From CAYQAJ01 sp964415245 (GTDB lineage: Bacteria; Planctomycetota; Planctomycetia; Pirellulales; Pirellulaceae), in NCBI GenBank assembly GCA_964415245.1, contig CAYQAJ010000112.1:1-14945 (forward strand): a stretch of DNA of 14,945 nucleotides, in the 5' to 3' direction. The notes beneath the pieces are model-generated. The model saw nothing but the letters and a program-made list of their open reading frames with translations, was not told where the DNA came from and made no database searches. Positions 7,836 through 14,913 of this stretch are shown here, piece by piece. Made by a program: the position numbers and the translations under genes. Positions within the stretch are counted from its first letter, which is position 1; the number at the start of each line of letters is the position of its first letter.

Positions 7836-7841
7836 TATACT
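7836..7841 (+). promoter_or_regulatory. Possible -10 element (TATACT) of the nucleotidyltransferase gene
   Basis: TATACT matches 5 of 6 consensus bases, 17 bases before the ATG at 7859. No good -35 is visible. A short GAGG (7849-7852) lies 6 bases before the ATG and could serve as ribosome binding site. Confidence 0.35.
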
Positions 7842-7858
7842 GCCCGCCGAGGTCACCG

Positions 7859-8554
7859 ATGGTCGAAATCAAATATACCGGCGACGCCTTGTGGGCCAGA
7901 ATCGAGCGGGCCGTGGAAAACGTCAAGGATCGATTACGCAGAACGACCGAAGCGCTGAACGCCGCCGGTGTGCCGTACGCCGTGGTCGACGGCAACGCGG
8001 TGCAATACTGGGTGGCGCAAGTCGACGAGTCGGTGGTTCGCAACACGCGCGACGTCGATATCATCCTCAACCGCGCCGATCTCCCACGCGCGATTCAGGC
8101 GCTGGAAGGCGCGGGCTTCCTCTATCGGCGCTCGGCGGGCGTTACAGAGAGCCTGTTTCAAGACCGACGGGGACTGGCTCACTTTGCCGAGTCTGCGAGG
8201 CAAAGGGTCCCTGTCCCCCTCTCCGAAGTCGGTCTTGAAACAGACGGCATATTTCTCGACGGCCCCGACGCCAAGGCTCGCGACGCGGTTCACGTCGTGT
8301 TCGCGGGCGAGAAGGTGCGCGACGACTATCCGGAAGCCGTGCCCGCGATCGACGATTACGAACTGATGCACGACGCCCGCACCTTGCCCCTCGAGCCCCT
8401 CGTGCGAATGAAGCTCACCTCGTTCCGCCGCAAGGATCAAGTGCACCTGCAAGACATGATCTCGGTCGGCCTGATCGACGAAACCTGGCTCGATCGCCTC
8501 TCGCCCAAGCTGCGGGTGCGATTGCAAGAACTGCTCAACGATCCGGAAGGGTGA
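7859..8554 (+). CDS. Nucleotidyltransferase-fold protein with in-frame repeat insertion
   Basis: 231 residues. The N-terminal part carries a nucleotidyltransferase-like core: GVPYAVVDGNAVQYW (37-51), then TRDVDIIL with Asp65 and Asp67 as the expected metal-binding pair. A C-terminal helical part follows (LVRMKLTSFRRKDQVHLQDM). This resembles the large family of minimal or AbiEii-like nucleotidyltransferases, often of unknown substrate and sometimes toxin-related. No partner antitoxin-like gene is adjacent, so no toxin role is claimed. Residues about 96-132 are foreign to the fold: they are encoded by a palindromic repeat element at 8153-8243, and without them the chain would read smoothly from RRSAGV to IFLDGPDAKA. 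The frame stays open, but folding or activity may be affected. The start ATG at 7859 is supported by a nearby GAGG. Confidence 0.75.
   Translation: MVEIKYTGDALWARIERAVENVKDRLRRTTEALNAAGVPYAVVDGNAVQYWVAQVDESVVRNTRDVDIILNRADLPRAIQALEGAGFLYRRSAGVTESLFQDRRGLAHFAESARQRVPVPLSEVGLETDGIFLDGPDAKARDAVHVVFAGEKVRDDYPEAVPAIDDYELMHDARTLPLEPLVRMKLTSFRRKDQVHLQDMISVGLIDETWLDRLSPKLRVRLQELLNDPEG
8153..8243. mobile_element. Palindromic REP/MITE-like element inserted in a coding sequence
   Basis: Perfect 16-bp terminal inverted repeats, CTGTTTCAAGACCGAC (8153-8168) and its complement (8228-8243), enclose a second imperfect palindrome: 8169-8188 against 8199-8218, 16 of 20 bases paired, loop 8189-8198. The right inner arm shares the CCTGTCCCC...TCTCCG core with the window's first 25 bases, which marks it as a dispersed repeat. 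It encodes no transposase. The element and its flanks keep the host frame open. Confidence 0.75.
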
Positions 8555-8623
8555 TTCGCCCGACGAGCGCACAAGCTGCGGCCGTGGCGCGCGTTTCGGT
8601 AAGTTTTTGCTAAAGGCGGACCC

Positions 8624-9499
8624 GTGACCGTCAACCTTTCGGAAATCCCTGGCGCGTTTCACTTGCCCCGCATGAACTGGGACGCGATCCGTGCCTGGGT
8701 CGACAAGCACGTTCCCGAACCCGATCGACCGCAGGCGTGGGCCGACATCGTTGACCAGTGGCTCGCTGTGCTTAACAAAGCGCTCGGGAACCAATATCAA
8801 ACGGTCGCAACGGAAAGCCTCGTCGTTTTCGCGCCGCGAGACTATGAGCTTGCTGAGTCGTTGCTCAGGCACGCCGAATCGGGCATCGCGGCGATTACCG
8901 ATGCGTTGGGAGCCCTGGCAACCGAAAGCCAAATCGGTCCGCTCGTCATTCTGCTCTTCGCCGACGACGACACGTATACCGACTACATCTGGCCGTTCTT
9001 CCGCGAAGGCGAATACGGCGCTTCGGCAGGCGTATGCGTGCGGCAGGGATACGTCCACATCGCCGCCCACGCCACTTCGGATAATTCGGTGCAGCGGACT
9101 GTACTCCACGAGATCAAGCACGCCTGTCTGTCGCACCTGACGTTGCCCCTTTGGCTCGAAGAGGGAGTCACGCAGTTGGCCGCGGAAGCCGGCATCGGAA
9201 CATGGGCTCGTTTTCACCTCGACGCCAAAACCGCGTCGGACATCAGGCGCTACTGGCGCGAGAACGGTCTGGGAAACTTTTGGTGGGGCCGAGGTTTCTA
9301 CTTACCCGACGAGGGGCAGCTCCATAGCTATCGCTTGTCGCAAGTGCTGTTCCACTTGCTTATCGCCGACCATCGCCGCCAGCTCCCTGATTTCGTTCGC
9401 CATGCGCACCGAGGCGACGCCGGCGAAAGTGCCGCACGGGAGTATCTCGGCCGCGGCTTGGCCGATCTGGCCGCGCAGTTTCTAGGCGAAGGACCGTAG
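8624..9499 (+). CDS. HExxH zinc metallopeptidase-like protein (peptidase MA-like)
   Basis: 291 residues starting at GTG 8624, with AAGGCGGA immediately upstream as ribosome binding site. The zinc motif HEIKH is at residues 162-166, and LPLWLEEGVTQ (175-185) supplies the probable third ligand Glu179 or Glu180, the gluzincin arrangement seen in peptidase MA-like proteins. The preceding part (106-160) has the usual shape: a strand LVILLFADDDTY, then GASAGVCVRQGYVHIAAHA. No signal peptide is evident. Substrate unknown. The ORF ends at TAG 9497. The TPR reading frame continues in the same frame right after it (EPVPLDC...), so this may be the N-terminal part of a peptidase-TPR protein interrupted by an amber codon. 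A TAG-for-TGG change would restore a 462-residue protein. Confidence 0.75.
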   Translation: MTVNLSEIPGAFHLPRMNWDAIRAWVDKHVPEPDRPQAWADIVDQWLAVLNKALGNQYQTVATESLVVFAPRDYELAESLLRHAESGIAAITDALGALATESQIGPLVILLFADDDTYTDYIWPFFREGEYGASAGVCVRQGYVHIAAHATSDNSVQRTVLHEIKHACLSHLTLPLWLEEGVTQLAAEAGIGTWARFHLDAKTASDIRRYWRENGLGNFWWGRGFYLPDEGQLHSYRLSQVLFHLLIADHRRQLPDFVRHAHRGDAGESAAREYLGRGLADLAAQFLGEGP

Positions 9500-9505
9500 G
9501 AGCCG

Positions 9506-10012
9506 GTGCCGCTTGATTGCCGATCGTACTGCCAGCGAGGCAGCCTCAACATGACTCGCAAACTGTTCGACAAAGCGCTGGCCGACTTCGACGAAGCGAT
9601 TCGGCTCGACCCCGAGTTTGCCGGCGCGTACACAGGCCACGGAATTGCGCACGCGAAGCTCGGCGACTACGCTGCCGCACACGCGGACTACGAGCATGCG
9701 ATTCAACTCAATCCGCAAGATCACTCCGCCCAAAACAATCTGGCATGGCTTCTGGCCACTTGTCCCGACGACAACTATCGCGATGGCTCGCGGGCACTCG
9801 TGCTCGCCAATCGAGCGTGCGAACTCACTGGCTTCAGCAATTGGTACTGCGTCGGCACGCTCGCCGCCGCGAATGCCGAGGTAGGCAACTTCGAGGAAGC
9901 CCGCACCTGGGCCAGGGAAACCCTGCGTCTGGCGCCCCAAGAAGAGCGCGCCGGCTGCAAACAGCGGCTCAAGCTGTACAAGGAAGGGAAGCCGTATCGC
10001 GACGTGGAGTAG
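9506..10012 (+). CDS. TPR-repeat protein, possibly the severed C-terminus of the peptidase gene
   Basis: 168 residues from GTG 9506. TPR 1 spans residues about 7-36 (SYCQRG...FDKALADFDEAIRLDP), TPR 2 about 37-72, and the family-specific C-terminal module follows: NNLAWLLATCPDDNYRDG, ACELTG, LAAANAEVGNFEEA, ending LKLYKEGKPYRDVE. The large TPR protein at 10982 ends with the same module. TPRs bind proteins; the partner is unknown. The start is uncertain. GTG 9506 has AGGAG only 3 bases upstream, which is tight. ATG 9551 would cut off helix A of the first repeat. Since coding similarity begins at once and the frame equals that of the preceding gene, readthrough or a broken fusion is a real alternative to an independent gene. 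Confidence 0.7.
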   Translation: MPLDCRSYCQRGSLNMTRKLFDKALADFDEAIRLDPEFAGAYTGHGIAHAKLGDYAAAHADYEHAIQLNPQDHSAQNNLAWLLATCPDDNYRDGSRALVLANRACELTGFSNWYCVGTLAAANAEVGNFEEARTWARETLRLAPQEERAGCKQRLKLYKEGKPYRDVE

Positions 10013-10090
10013 CGCCCTGTAGGCGAATTGGCAACCGGATCGGCGCCGGGAATCGCGTCGTCGGAGCCGTTAGCGCATGTCTCGTTCTTC

Positions 10091-10119
10091 TTGCCCGCGA
10101 AAGCCCCAAGCGATATGCT
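10091..10119 (+). promoter_or_regulatory. Candidate promoter of the multi-pass membrane protein gene
   Basis: TTGCCC (10091-10096) and TATGCT (10114-10119) are spaced by exactly 17 bases and each match 4 of 6 consensus bases. The start codon lies about 100 bases further on. Nothing else is recognised in the 216-base gap after the TPR gene. Confidence 0.35.
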
Positions 10120-10228
10120 GGCATGCGTTGAAGCGAATTCCGTCCGCAGGTTCCATTTTCATCCGTCTGAAGCGCGACGGCAGATGTTACGGACGGCGTG
10201 AACGCAGCTTCTGGAAGTGGGCAAGACC

Positions 10229-10912
10229 ATGTACCTAATCGCGATGGCACCGCCGCCAACGGGCGCGCAGTGCGCCGTAGTCACCGCGATTCTTGGTATT
10301 CTCGCGTTTGGGTGTCTTTGCATGGCGTTTCGGCGGTTGCGGCTGCGGAGCGATCCGCTGGCGTCCGCAAAATGGCTCCCCGTCGCCGCCGTCGGCGGAG
10401 GATTGACACTCGCTCTGGCCGGGCCAATCGCGCCGGGTCCCGATGCGATGGAGCACTGGATTGGCTACTATGCTCTGTTCACGTCCCTACGCTTCTTTTT
10501 CGGCTCGCTGGCTGGAATCGCAATCTCGTCCATCGTGCTCTGCTCGGTGGACAAGTCCGACGGGTCGAAGTCGCGGCGCGGTCCTTTTCAGTTCCGTGTT
10601 TCCGAGCTCTTACTGCTCACCACCTTGATCGGGGTTATCTGCGCTCTCTTTGCGTCGTCTGCTTATTGCGCCGTTCTGGTACTACTTCAAGCCGTGGTTA
10701 TGGTCGGCATGTTTGCTGCCTATGTGCGCCCTCGGCTCGCCCATGCTGCGCCCGGACAAATGACTCCAGCGGATTCGAGTGCGCCGGTTGTCAACAGCGG
10801 CTCAAGCTATACAGGGAGGGGAAACCGTATCGCGAGGTGGAGTCGCCCGTCACCGACAATTGCAATTCCGACTAAGCGGCAACCATCACAACCGATTTGC
10901 CGTAAACGGTAG
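10229..10912 (+). CDS. Multi-pass membrane protein of unknown function with chimeric C-terminus
   Basis: 227 residues from ATG 10229; a GTG at 10217 is an alternative. Probable membrane segments are at about 14-34, 50-68, 82-106, 126-143 and 145-165. The segment GPFQFRVSELLLLTTLIGVI resembles a motif often seen in small planctomycete membrane proteins. I do not recognise a function. Residues about 184-205 (NSGSSYTGRGNR...) come from DNA 10777-10842, which is 57 of 66 bases identical to the 3' end of the TPR gene (9944-10009), but read here in another frame. The C-terminal 40 or so residues are therefore probably acquired junk rather than conserved protein. The original stop codon may have been lost at this junction. 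Confidence 0.6.
   Translation: MYLIAMAPPPTGAQCAVVTAILGILAFGCLCMAFRRLRLRSDPLASAKWLPVAAVGGGLTLALAGPIAPGPDAMEHWIGYYALFTSLRFFFGSLAGIAISSIVLCSVDKSDGSKSRRGPFQFRVSELLLLTTLIGVICALFASSAYCAVLVLLQAVVMVGMFAAYVRPRLAHAAPGQMTPADSSAPVVNSGSSYTGRGNRIARWSRPSPTIAIPTKRQPSQPICRKR
10777..10842 (+). pseudogene. Decayed duplicate of the TPR gene 3' end
   Basis: Aligns without gaps to 9944-10009, differing at 9 of 66 bases. In the frame beginning at 10777 it reads ECAGCQQRLKLYREGKPYREVE against ERAGCKQRLKLYKEGKPYRDVE, so protein similarity is kept although the stop codon after VE is replaced by TCG. It has no start or upstream TPR sequence of its own. It is a remnant, now overlapped out of frame by the membrane protein gene. 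Confidence 0.8.
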
Positions 10913-10981
10913 GACCGGCGCCGCCAAGTCGTTATGATGCGCATATCGTCGGGATCCCATTTCTCCCACGGAGGCCGTGCC

Positions 10982-13417
10982 ATGACGCGCCTTGTTGTCT
11001 TCTCGGCCGTTTCCGTTTGGCTGTCGTTTGCAACCGCGCCGCTCGCAGCGCAGACAGTCGGCGACAAGGTCGTGGTGATCGCCGCCGATGCCAACCTTCG
11101 CGTCGAGGGTGGCAAGAGAAAGCCCGTTTCGCAGGGCAGCACACTCCTTGTCGAAGAGGTCAAAGGCGTTTCGCTGCGAGTCAGCGGTAGCGACCAGGGC
11201 TGGATTCGCCGCGACGACGTAACCCCTCTTTCGGAAGCGATCGACCATTTCACGCGCGCGATTGCGGCGGAACCGGAAAGCGCCGGCCTGCGCGTGGCTC
11301 GCGGTCGTGTGTTGACCGCGCTCGGCAAATCCGACGAGGCGATTGCCGACTTTGACGAGGCTATCCGTCTCGATTCCAAGAATGCGGCCGCTTTCTACTG
11401 TCGCGGACTCGCGCGGCGCGAAAAGCAAGAAATCAACAAGGCGATTGAGGATTTCAGCCAGGCGATTCTTCTCGATTCCAAGGACCGGCAGATGTACTTG
11501 AGCCGCGGGAGAGCGCTCGTCGACGTCGGCGAGTACGGCAAGGCCGCCGTCGATTTCGGCGAAGCGATACGACTCGATCCCAAGGACGCCTCCACCTATA
11601 TCGACCGCGGCAACGCCTTGCGGCAAAGCGGTGAGTTCGACGAGGCCATGGACGATTTCACCAAGGCCACCCGCCTTGCCCCGAAGGACTTGCGGGCCTA
11701 CTTCGGCCGAGCGCAAGCGTGGGCCGACCAGGGCGAATACGACAAGGCGATCGCCCATTTCGGCGTGGCAATCCGTACCGACCCCAAGGACATCCGGGGC
11801 TACGTCGGCCGCGGCGATGCGTACCAACGCAAGGCAAACTACGACAAAGCCATCGCCGACTACGACGAGGCGATTCGCCTCACTCCGAAGGACGCTCATC
11901 CTTATGGCCGCCGCGGCGCCGCATGGGCCGCCAAAGGCGAGTTCGACAAGGCCATGAGCGATTTCGACGAGGCGATCCGCATCGCCCCGAACGACTCGGG
12001 CGTATTGGTCGGCCGCGGAAACGCCTGGCGGGCTAAGGAAGACTACGACCGGGCGATCGCCGACTTCGTCGAAGCGTTGCGGCGCGACCCGGAAGTCGCC
12101 CCCGCCTATCTCGGCCGAGGCGCCGCTTGGACCGAGAAGGGCGACTACGACCGAGCCTTGGCCGATCTGAACAAAGCGATCGAGCTGGCGCCGCACGACG
12201 CCGACGCATACAGCGCTCGCGGCGACGCCTGGGCGCGAAAGAACGATCGCGAGAAAGCTCGAGCCGACTACAACAAGGCGATCCAACTCGACCCCAGAAA
12301 CTACGCCGCCTACTTCGGGCGGAGTCGCGTGTGGTCCATCATGGAGCTCGAAAAGCAGATCGCCGACGAGAACGCGGCCAAGAAACTCGACCCCAAGCGA
12401 TTCGAGGCAGACCTTCTCCGCAGCTACACTTCGCCCAGCACCCCCGATCACGATGCGAGCATCCGCAAGTACGACGACGCAATCCGCAGCAACCCCAAAG
12501 ACGCCTCCGCCTACCGGAAGCGCGGTATCGCCTGGCACAACAAGGGCCAGTACGACCACGCCATCGACGACTACAACGAGACGATTCGCCTTGATCCCAC
12601 CGATGCCGTCGCCCTCGTCTCTCGTGGCCGCGCGTGGCAAATCAAGGGCGAGCTCGACAAGGCCATCGCTGACTTTACCGAGGCGATCCGCATCAAACCC
12701 GAGTACGCCGATGCATATGTCGATCGGGGCGACGCCTGGGTCGACAAGACGGATCTTGACAAGGCAATCGCCGACTTTGACGAGGCGATTCGCCTCGATC
12801 CCAAACTTGCCGTCGCCTATCGATATCGTGGCCGCGGATGGCTCCACCGCGACCAGTACGACAAGGCCCTTGCCGACTTCACCGAAGCGACCCGTCTCGA
12901 ACCGGACGACGATGGGGCTTACTGGTGGCGCGCCATCGCACATGCTTGTAAAGGCGAGTACGAACTCGCCGTGGCCGACTATACGGAGTCCATTCTCCGT
13001 AATGCGAAAAGCCCTACGGCGTATTACTCCCGCGGACATGCTCGGTATCAACTGGGGCACTACGCCGACGCCGTCGAGGACTTCAACCAGTCGCTCGAAT
13101 TCGATCCCGAATATGTTTCGGCCTACAGCGACCGGGCCTGGCTCTGGGCGACTTGCCCTGACGAAAAGCTTCGCAGCGGCCGCAAAGCGGTGGAGAGTGC
13201 TACCCGCGCCTGCGAACTGACCAAGTGGGCCGACGCGAGCCACTTGATTGTGCTTGCGGCGGCCTATGCGGAAGCCGGCGACTTCGATAAGGCCATCGAA
13301 TGGGCCAATAAGGGCGTGGAATTAAATCCCGATGAATATGGAGCGCAAGGCGCGGAAATGCTCGAGCTCTATCGCGCCGGCAAGCCATACCGCAACAACC
13401 CGACGGCGAGCAAATAG
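10982..13417 (+). CDS. Secreted SH3-like / TPR solenoid protein
   Basis: 811 residues from ATG 10982, chosen because GGAGG (10970-10974) lies 7 bases upstream and a signal peptide follows directly (MTRLVVFSAVSVWLSF...APLAAQ, cleavage near residue 23). An in-frame ATG at 10934 would precede both. Residues about 26-75 look like a bacterial SH3-like domain (ADANLRVEGGKRKPV...GWIRRDDV). From about 78 to the end run roughly 17-19 TPR units of 34 residues with consensus AYxxRGxAWxxKGxYDKAIADFDEAIRLDP. One unit near 450-500 is degenerate (SIMELEKQIADENAAKKLDP, SYTSPSTPDHDAS). The protein ends with the CPDEKLRSG...ACELTKW / LELYRAGKPYR module shared with the TPR gene at 9506. Expected role is an extracytoplasmic protein-interaction scaffold, partner unknown. 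Confidence 0.9.
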   Translation: MTRLVVFSAVSVWLSFATAPLAAQTVGDKVVVIAADANLRVEGGKRKPVSQGSTLLVEEVKGVSLRVSGSDQGWIRRDDVTPLSEAIDHFTRAIAAEPESAGLRVARGRVLTALGKSDEAIADFDEAIRLDSKNAAAFYCRGLARREKQEINKAIEDFSQAILLDSKDRQMYLSRGRALVDVGEYGKAAVDFGEAIRLDPKDASTYIDRGNALRQSGEFDEAMDDFTKATRLAPKDLRAYFGRAQAWADQGEYDKAIAHFGVAIRTDPKDIRGYVGRGDAYQRKANYDKAIADYDEAIRLTPKDAHPYGRRGAAWAAKGEFDKAMSDFDEAIRIAPNDSGVLVGRGNAWRAKEDYDRAIADFVEALRRDPEVAPAYLGRGAAWTEKGDYDRALADLNKAIELAPHDADAYSARGDAWARKNDREKARADYNKAIQLDPRNYAAYFGRSRVWSIMELEKQIADENAAKKLDPKRFEADLLRSYTSPSTPDHDASIRKYDDAIRSNPKDASAYRKRGIAWHNKGQYDHAIDDYNETIRLDPTDAVALVSRGRAWQIKGELDKAIADFTEAIRIKPEYADAYVDRGDAWVDKTDLDKAIADFDEAIRLDPKLAVAYRYRGRGWLHRDQYDKALADFTEATRLEPDDDGAYWWRAIAHACKGEYELAVADYTESILRNAKSPTAYYSRGHARYQLGHYADAVEDFNQSLEFDPEYVSAYSDRAWLWATCPDEKLRSGRKAVESATRACELTKWADASHLIVLAAAYAEAGDFDKAIEWANKGVELNPDEYGAQGAEMLELYRAGKPYRNNPTASK

Positions 13418-13468
13418 TGGTCTCCGTCAACGCGGCCACCGTGACATCGTGCGCGAGAGCTCTTCGCC

Positions 13469-14251
13469 ATGTTCCCCTGGTCTCGGCCAACTTGCCCGTG
13501 CGACGGCGAGGCCAAACGCTGGGTCGAGGATCGGCTCCGCTGGTTGAGTCGGCAGTTTGGGCTGCACATTCTGCTCGAACGGCGGATCATTCTGCCGACC
13601 AGCGAGTACTTTCCCGACCCCTACGACGGCTCGGCCGAGTCGGTGCGGCGAATGTTCGAGCGCGTGTGCGAGTACATGGAGGTCGACCCCGAGCTGTTGG
13701 ACGTCGAGCTGTACAGCGATCGCACGCCCGGATCGGTTCTCGCCGTCGACGCGTCGGCCGGCATCGCGGCCGGCACGTGGCAGGAAGGCGACGGGGCGTG
13801 GAACAAGGGAGTCGTTCGCATCGATCGCGGCATGGTCGATCGGCCGTCCGATCTGGTCGGCATCATGGCCCACGAGCTGGCTCATCAGCGGCTGTTGGGC
13901 GAAGGCCGCGCCGACCGCAACGCCTTCGACAACGAGCTGCTCACCGACCTGGCGGCCGTGTACCACGGGTTCGGCGTGTTCCTGGCCAACAACCCGCGCA
14001 AGTCGACGGGCAAGCTCGACTACTGGCCCAGCACGAACCTCCGCCGCCCCGAGTACCTGTCGGAGCCGATGCTGGGCTACGCGCTGGCCCACATTGCCTG
14101 GTTCCGCGACGAACCCCGCCCCGCCTGGTCGAAAGCCCTCCGCTGGGCCCCCCGCGCGGTATTCCAACAAGGCCTCCGCTACCTCCAGCAAACCGGCGAC
14201 TCAACATTCAAACCGGTGCGGCTGATGAATGCGGATGAGGATCATGAATAA
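13469..14251 (+). CDS. HExxH (HELAH) metallopeptidase-like protein, unknown function
   Basis: 260 residues. HELAH at 135-139 is preceded by a hydrophobic helix (DLVGIMAHELAHQ) and followed by NELLTDLAAVYHGFG (155-169), where Glu156 or Asp160 could be the third zinc ligand. This is the pattern of a zincin. Near the N-terminus CPCDGEAKRWVEDRL (9-23) suggests another possible metal-binding or structural Cys pair. No signal peptide is evident. I do not recognise a named family. The gene starts 51 bases after the TPR gene, so the two may be co-transcribed. Its stop overlaps the next gene's start by 8 bases (ATGAATAA), suggesting translational coupling. Confidence 0.72.
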   Translation: MFPWSRPTCPCDGEAKRWVEDRLRWLSRQFGLHILLERRIILPTSEYFPDPYDGSAESVRRMFERVCEYMEVDPELLDVELYSDRTPGSVLAVDASAGIAAGTWQEGDGAWNKGVVRIDRGMVDRPSDLVGIMAHELAHQRLLGEGRADRNAFDNELLTDLAAVYHGFGVFLANNPRKSTGKLDYWPSTNLRRPEYLSEPMLGYALAHIAWFRDEPRPAWSKALRWAPRAVFQQGLRYLQQTGDSTFKPVRLMNADEDHE

Positions 14252-14879
14252 GACCGCTAGGAAGAGCGAACGCGGTGGGCTACTCGCCATAGCCGCGCTA
14301 CTACTTACGACGAGCGGCTACGCGGCCATCATGGTGGGTGCTCAGTGTCGTGAGTGGGATGTCTTCGAAGGAACGCCAAGGACATATATGGAAAAGTCAG
14401 CCACGTACGGGTGGCCAATGAATCATGGAATTCGCAGCACGCAGTACCTTCTCCCTTCATGGCAAGTCACAGAGATGAATCGCGAATGGTACGCTCCGTA
14501 CCTCACTATCAATATCGTAGTGATTTCTTTGATGACTGCATCGGTCGGCTTCGCAAGTTGGGATTTGATTGGTTTCATCCGATGTCAGCGTACGTTCTCG
14601 ATTGCTGCGATGTTCGTCGTCACAGCCTCCGTGGCTGGCGTATTCGCCTTAGACAACGTGATCTACATTCTTACCACCATGCAGTGGGACCGCATATCGT
14701 GGCCACCCGCCGAAAAGTCGTGGCCCTTTCGCATAGCGGTCTGGATCGGACTGTTCTGTGTTGCCCATGTCGCCATCGTGACGGCGTGCGACCTTCTCAA
14801 ACTCGCAGGGCGCAGATTCGTCGCGATTGCGGGAAAATCCGTACCCGGTAAAATGTCGATACCGGGCGACGAACTCTAG
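14244..14879 (+). CDS. Four-pass membrane protein of unknown function
   Basis: 211 residues from ATG 14244 (MNKTARKSERGG). An in-frame ATG at 14229 would lie deeper in the previous gene. Hydrophobic segments are at about 13-33, 86-111, 118-143 and 163-184, with a 50-residue loop between the first two. Positive residues before segment 1 suggest a cytoplasmic N-terminus. Composition is less GC-rich than its neighbours. No family recognised. The overlap with the HELAH gene suggests that the two proteins are made together, perhaps a peptidase and its membrane partner, which is speculation. Confidence 0.6.
   Translation: MNKTARKSERGGLLAIAALLLTTSGYAAIMVGAQCREWDVFEGTPRTYMEKSATYGWPMNHGIRSTQYLLPSWQVTEMNREWYAPYLTINIVVISLMTASVGFASWDLIGFIRCQRTFSIAAMFVVTASVAGVFALDNVIYILTTMQWDRISWPPAEKSWPFRIAVWIGLFCVAHVAIVTACDLLKLAGRRFVAIAGKSVPGKMSIPGDEL
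14844..14866. repeat. Inverted repeat CCCGGTA/TACCGGG
   Basis: A perfect 7-bp stem with a 9-base loop in the last codons of the membrane protein gene. No T tract follows, so it is not a typical terminator. Confidence 0.5.
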
Positions 14880-14884
14880 AGTTC
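14871..14884. promoter_or_regulatory. Perfect 14-bp palindrome, possible operator
   Basis: GAACTCTAGAGTTC is its own complement. It covers the stop codon of the membrane protein gene and ends 2 bases before a TACACT (14887-14892) that could be the -10 box of the next gene, where a repressor would block polymerase. Inference from position only. Confidence 0.4.
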
Positions 14885-14886
14885 GC

Positions 14887-14908
14887 GTACACTCTGCCCG
14901 CAAGGAGG
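14887..14908 (+). promoter_or_regulatory. -10-like TACACT and strong ribosome binding site of the right-edge gene
   Basis: TACACT (14887-14892) is a possible -10. AAGGAGG (14902-14908) is a near-perfect Shine-Dalgarno 5 bases before ATG 14914 and fixes that start. No clear -35 is seen. Confidence 0.55.
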
Positions 14909-14913
14909 TTCCC

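Larger units (their letters stand above)
7413..7858. other. Repeat-rich intergenic region
   Basis: 446 bases with no gene I can support. It collects several unrelated short repeats: two near-identical ATGAAGGA segments (7412-7447), a GTGAGGG-type tandem (7553-7592), paired CACTGGCC/GGCCAGTG hairpins (7601-7686) and an ATTCCCGC/GCGGGAAT palindrome (7696-7715). A candidate -10 for the next gene lies at 7836-7841. Short open frames here differ in every frame and have no domain. Confidence 0.7.

Noticed and set aside
7859..8554. Toxin-antitoxin system of AbiE type
   Set aside because: Only a nucleotidyltransferase-like protein is present; no adjacent antitoxin-like gene is seen and the neighbours are unrelated.
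7934..9217. 427-codon open frame on the minus strand
   Set aside because: It spans two plus-strand genes and their gap without recognisable domains.
10886..13243. 785-codon open frame on the minus strand opposite the TPR gene
   Set aside because: The apparent repeats are the antisense image of the TPR repeats; the plus strand has a Shine-Dalgarno, signal peptide and domains.
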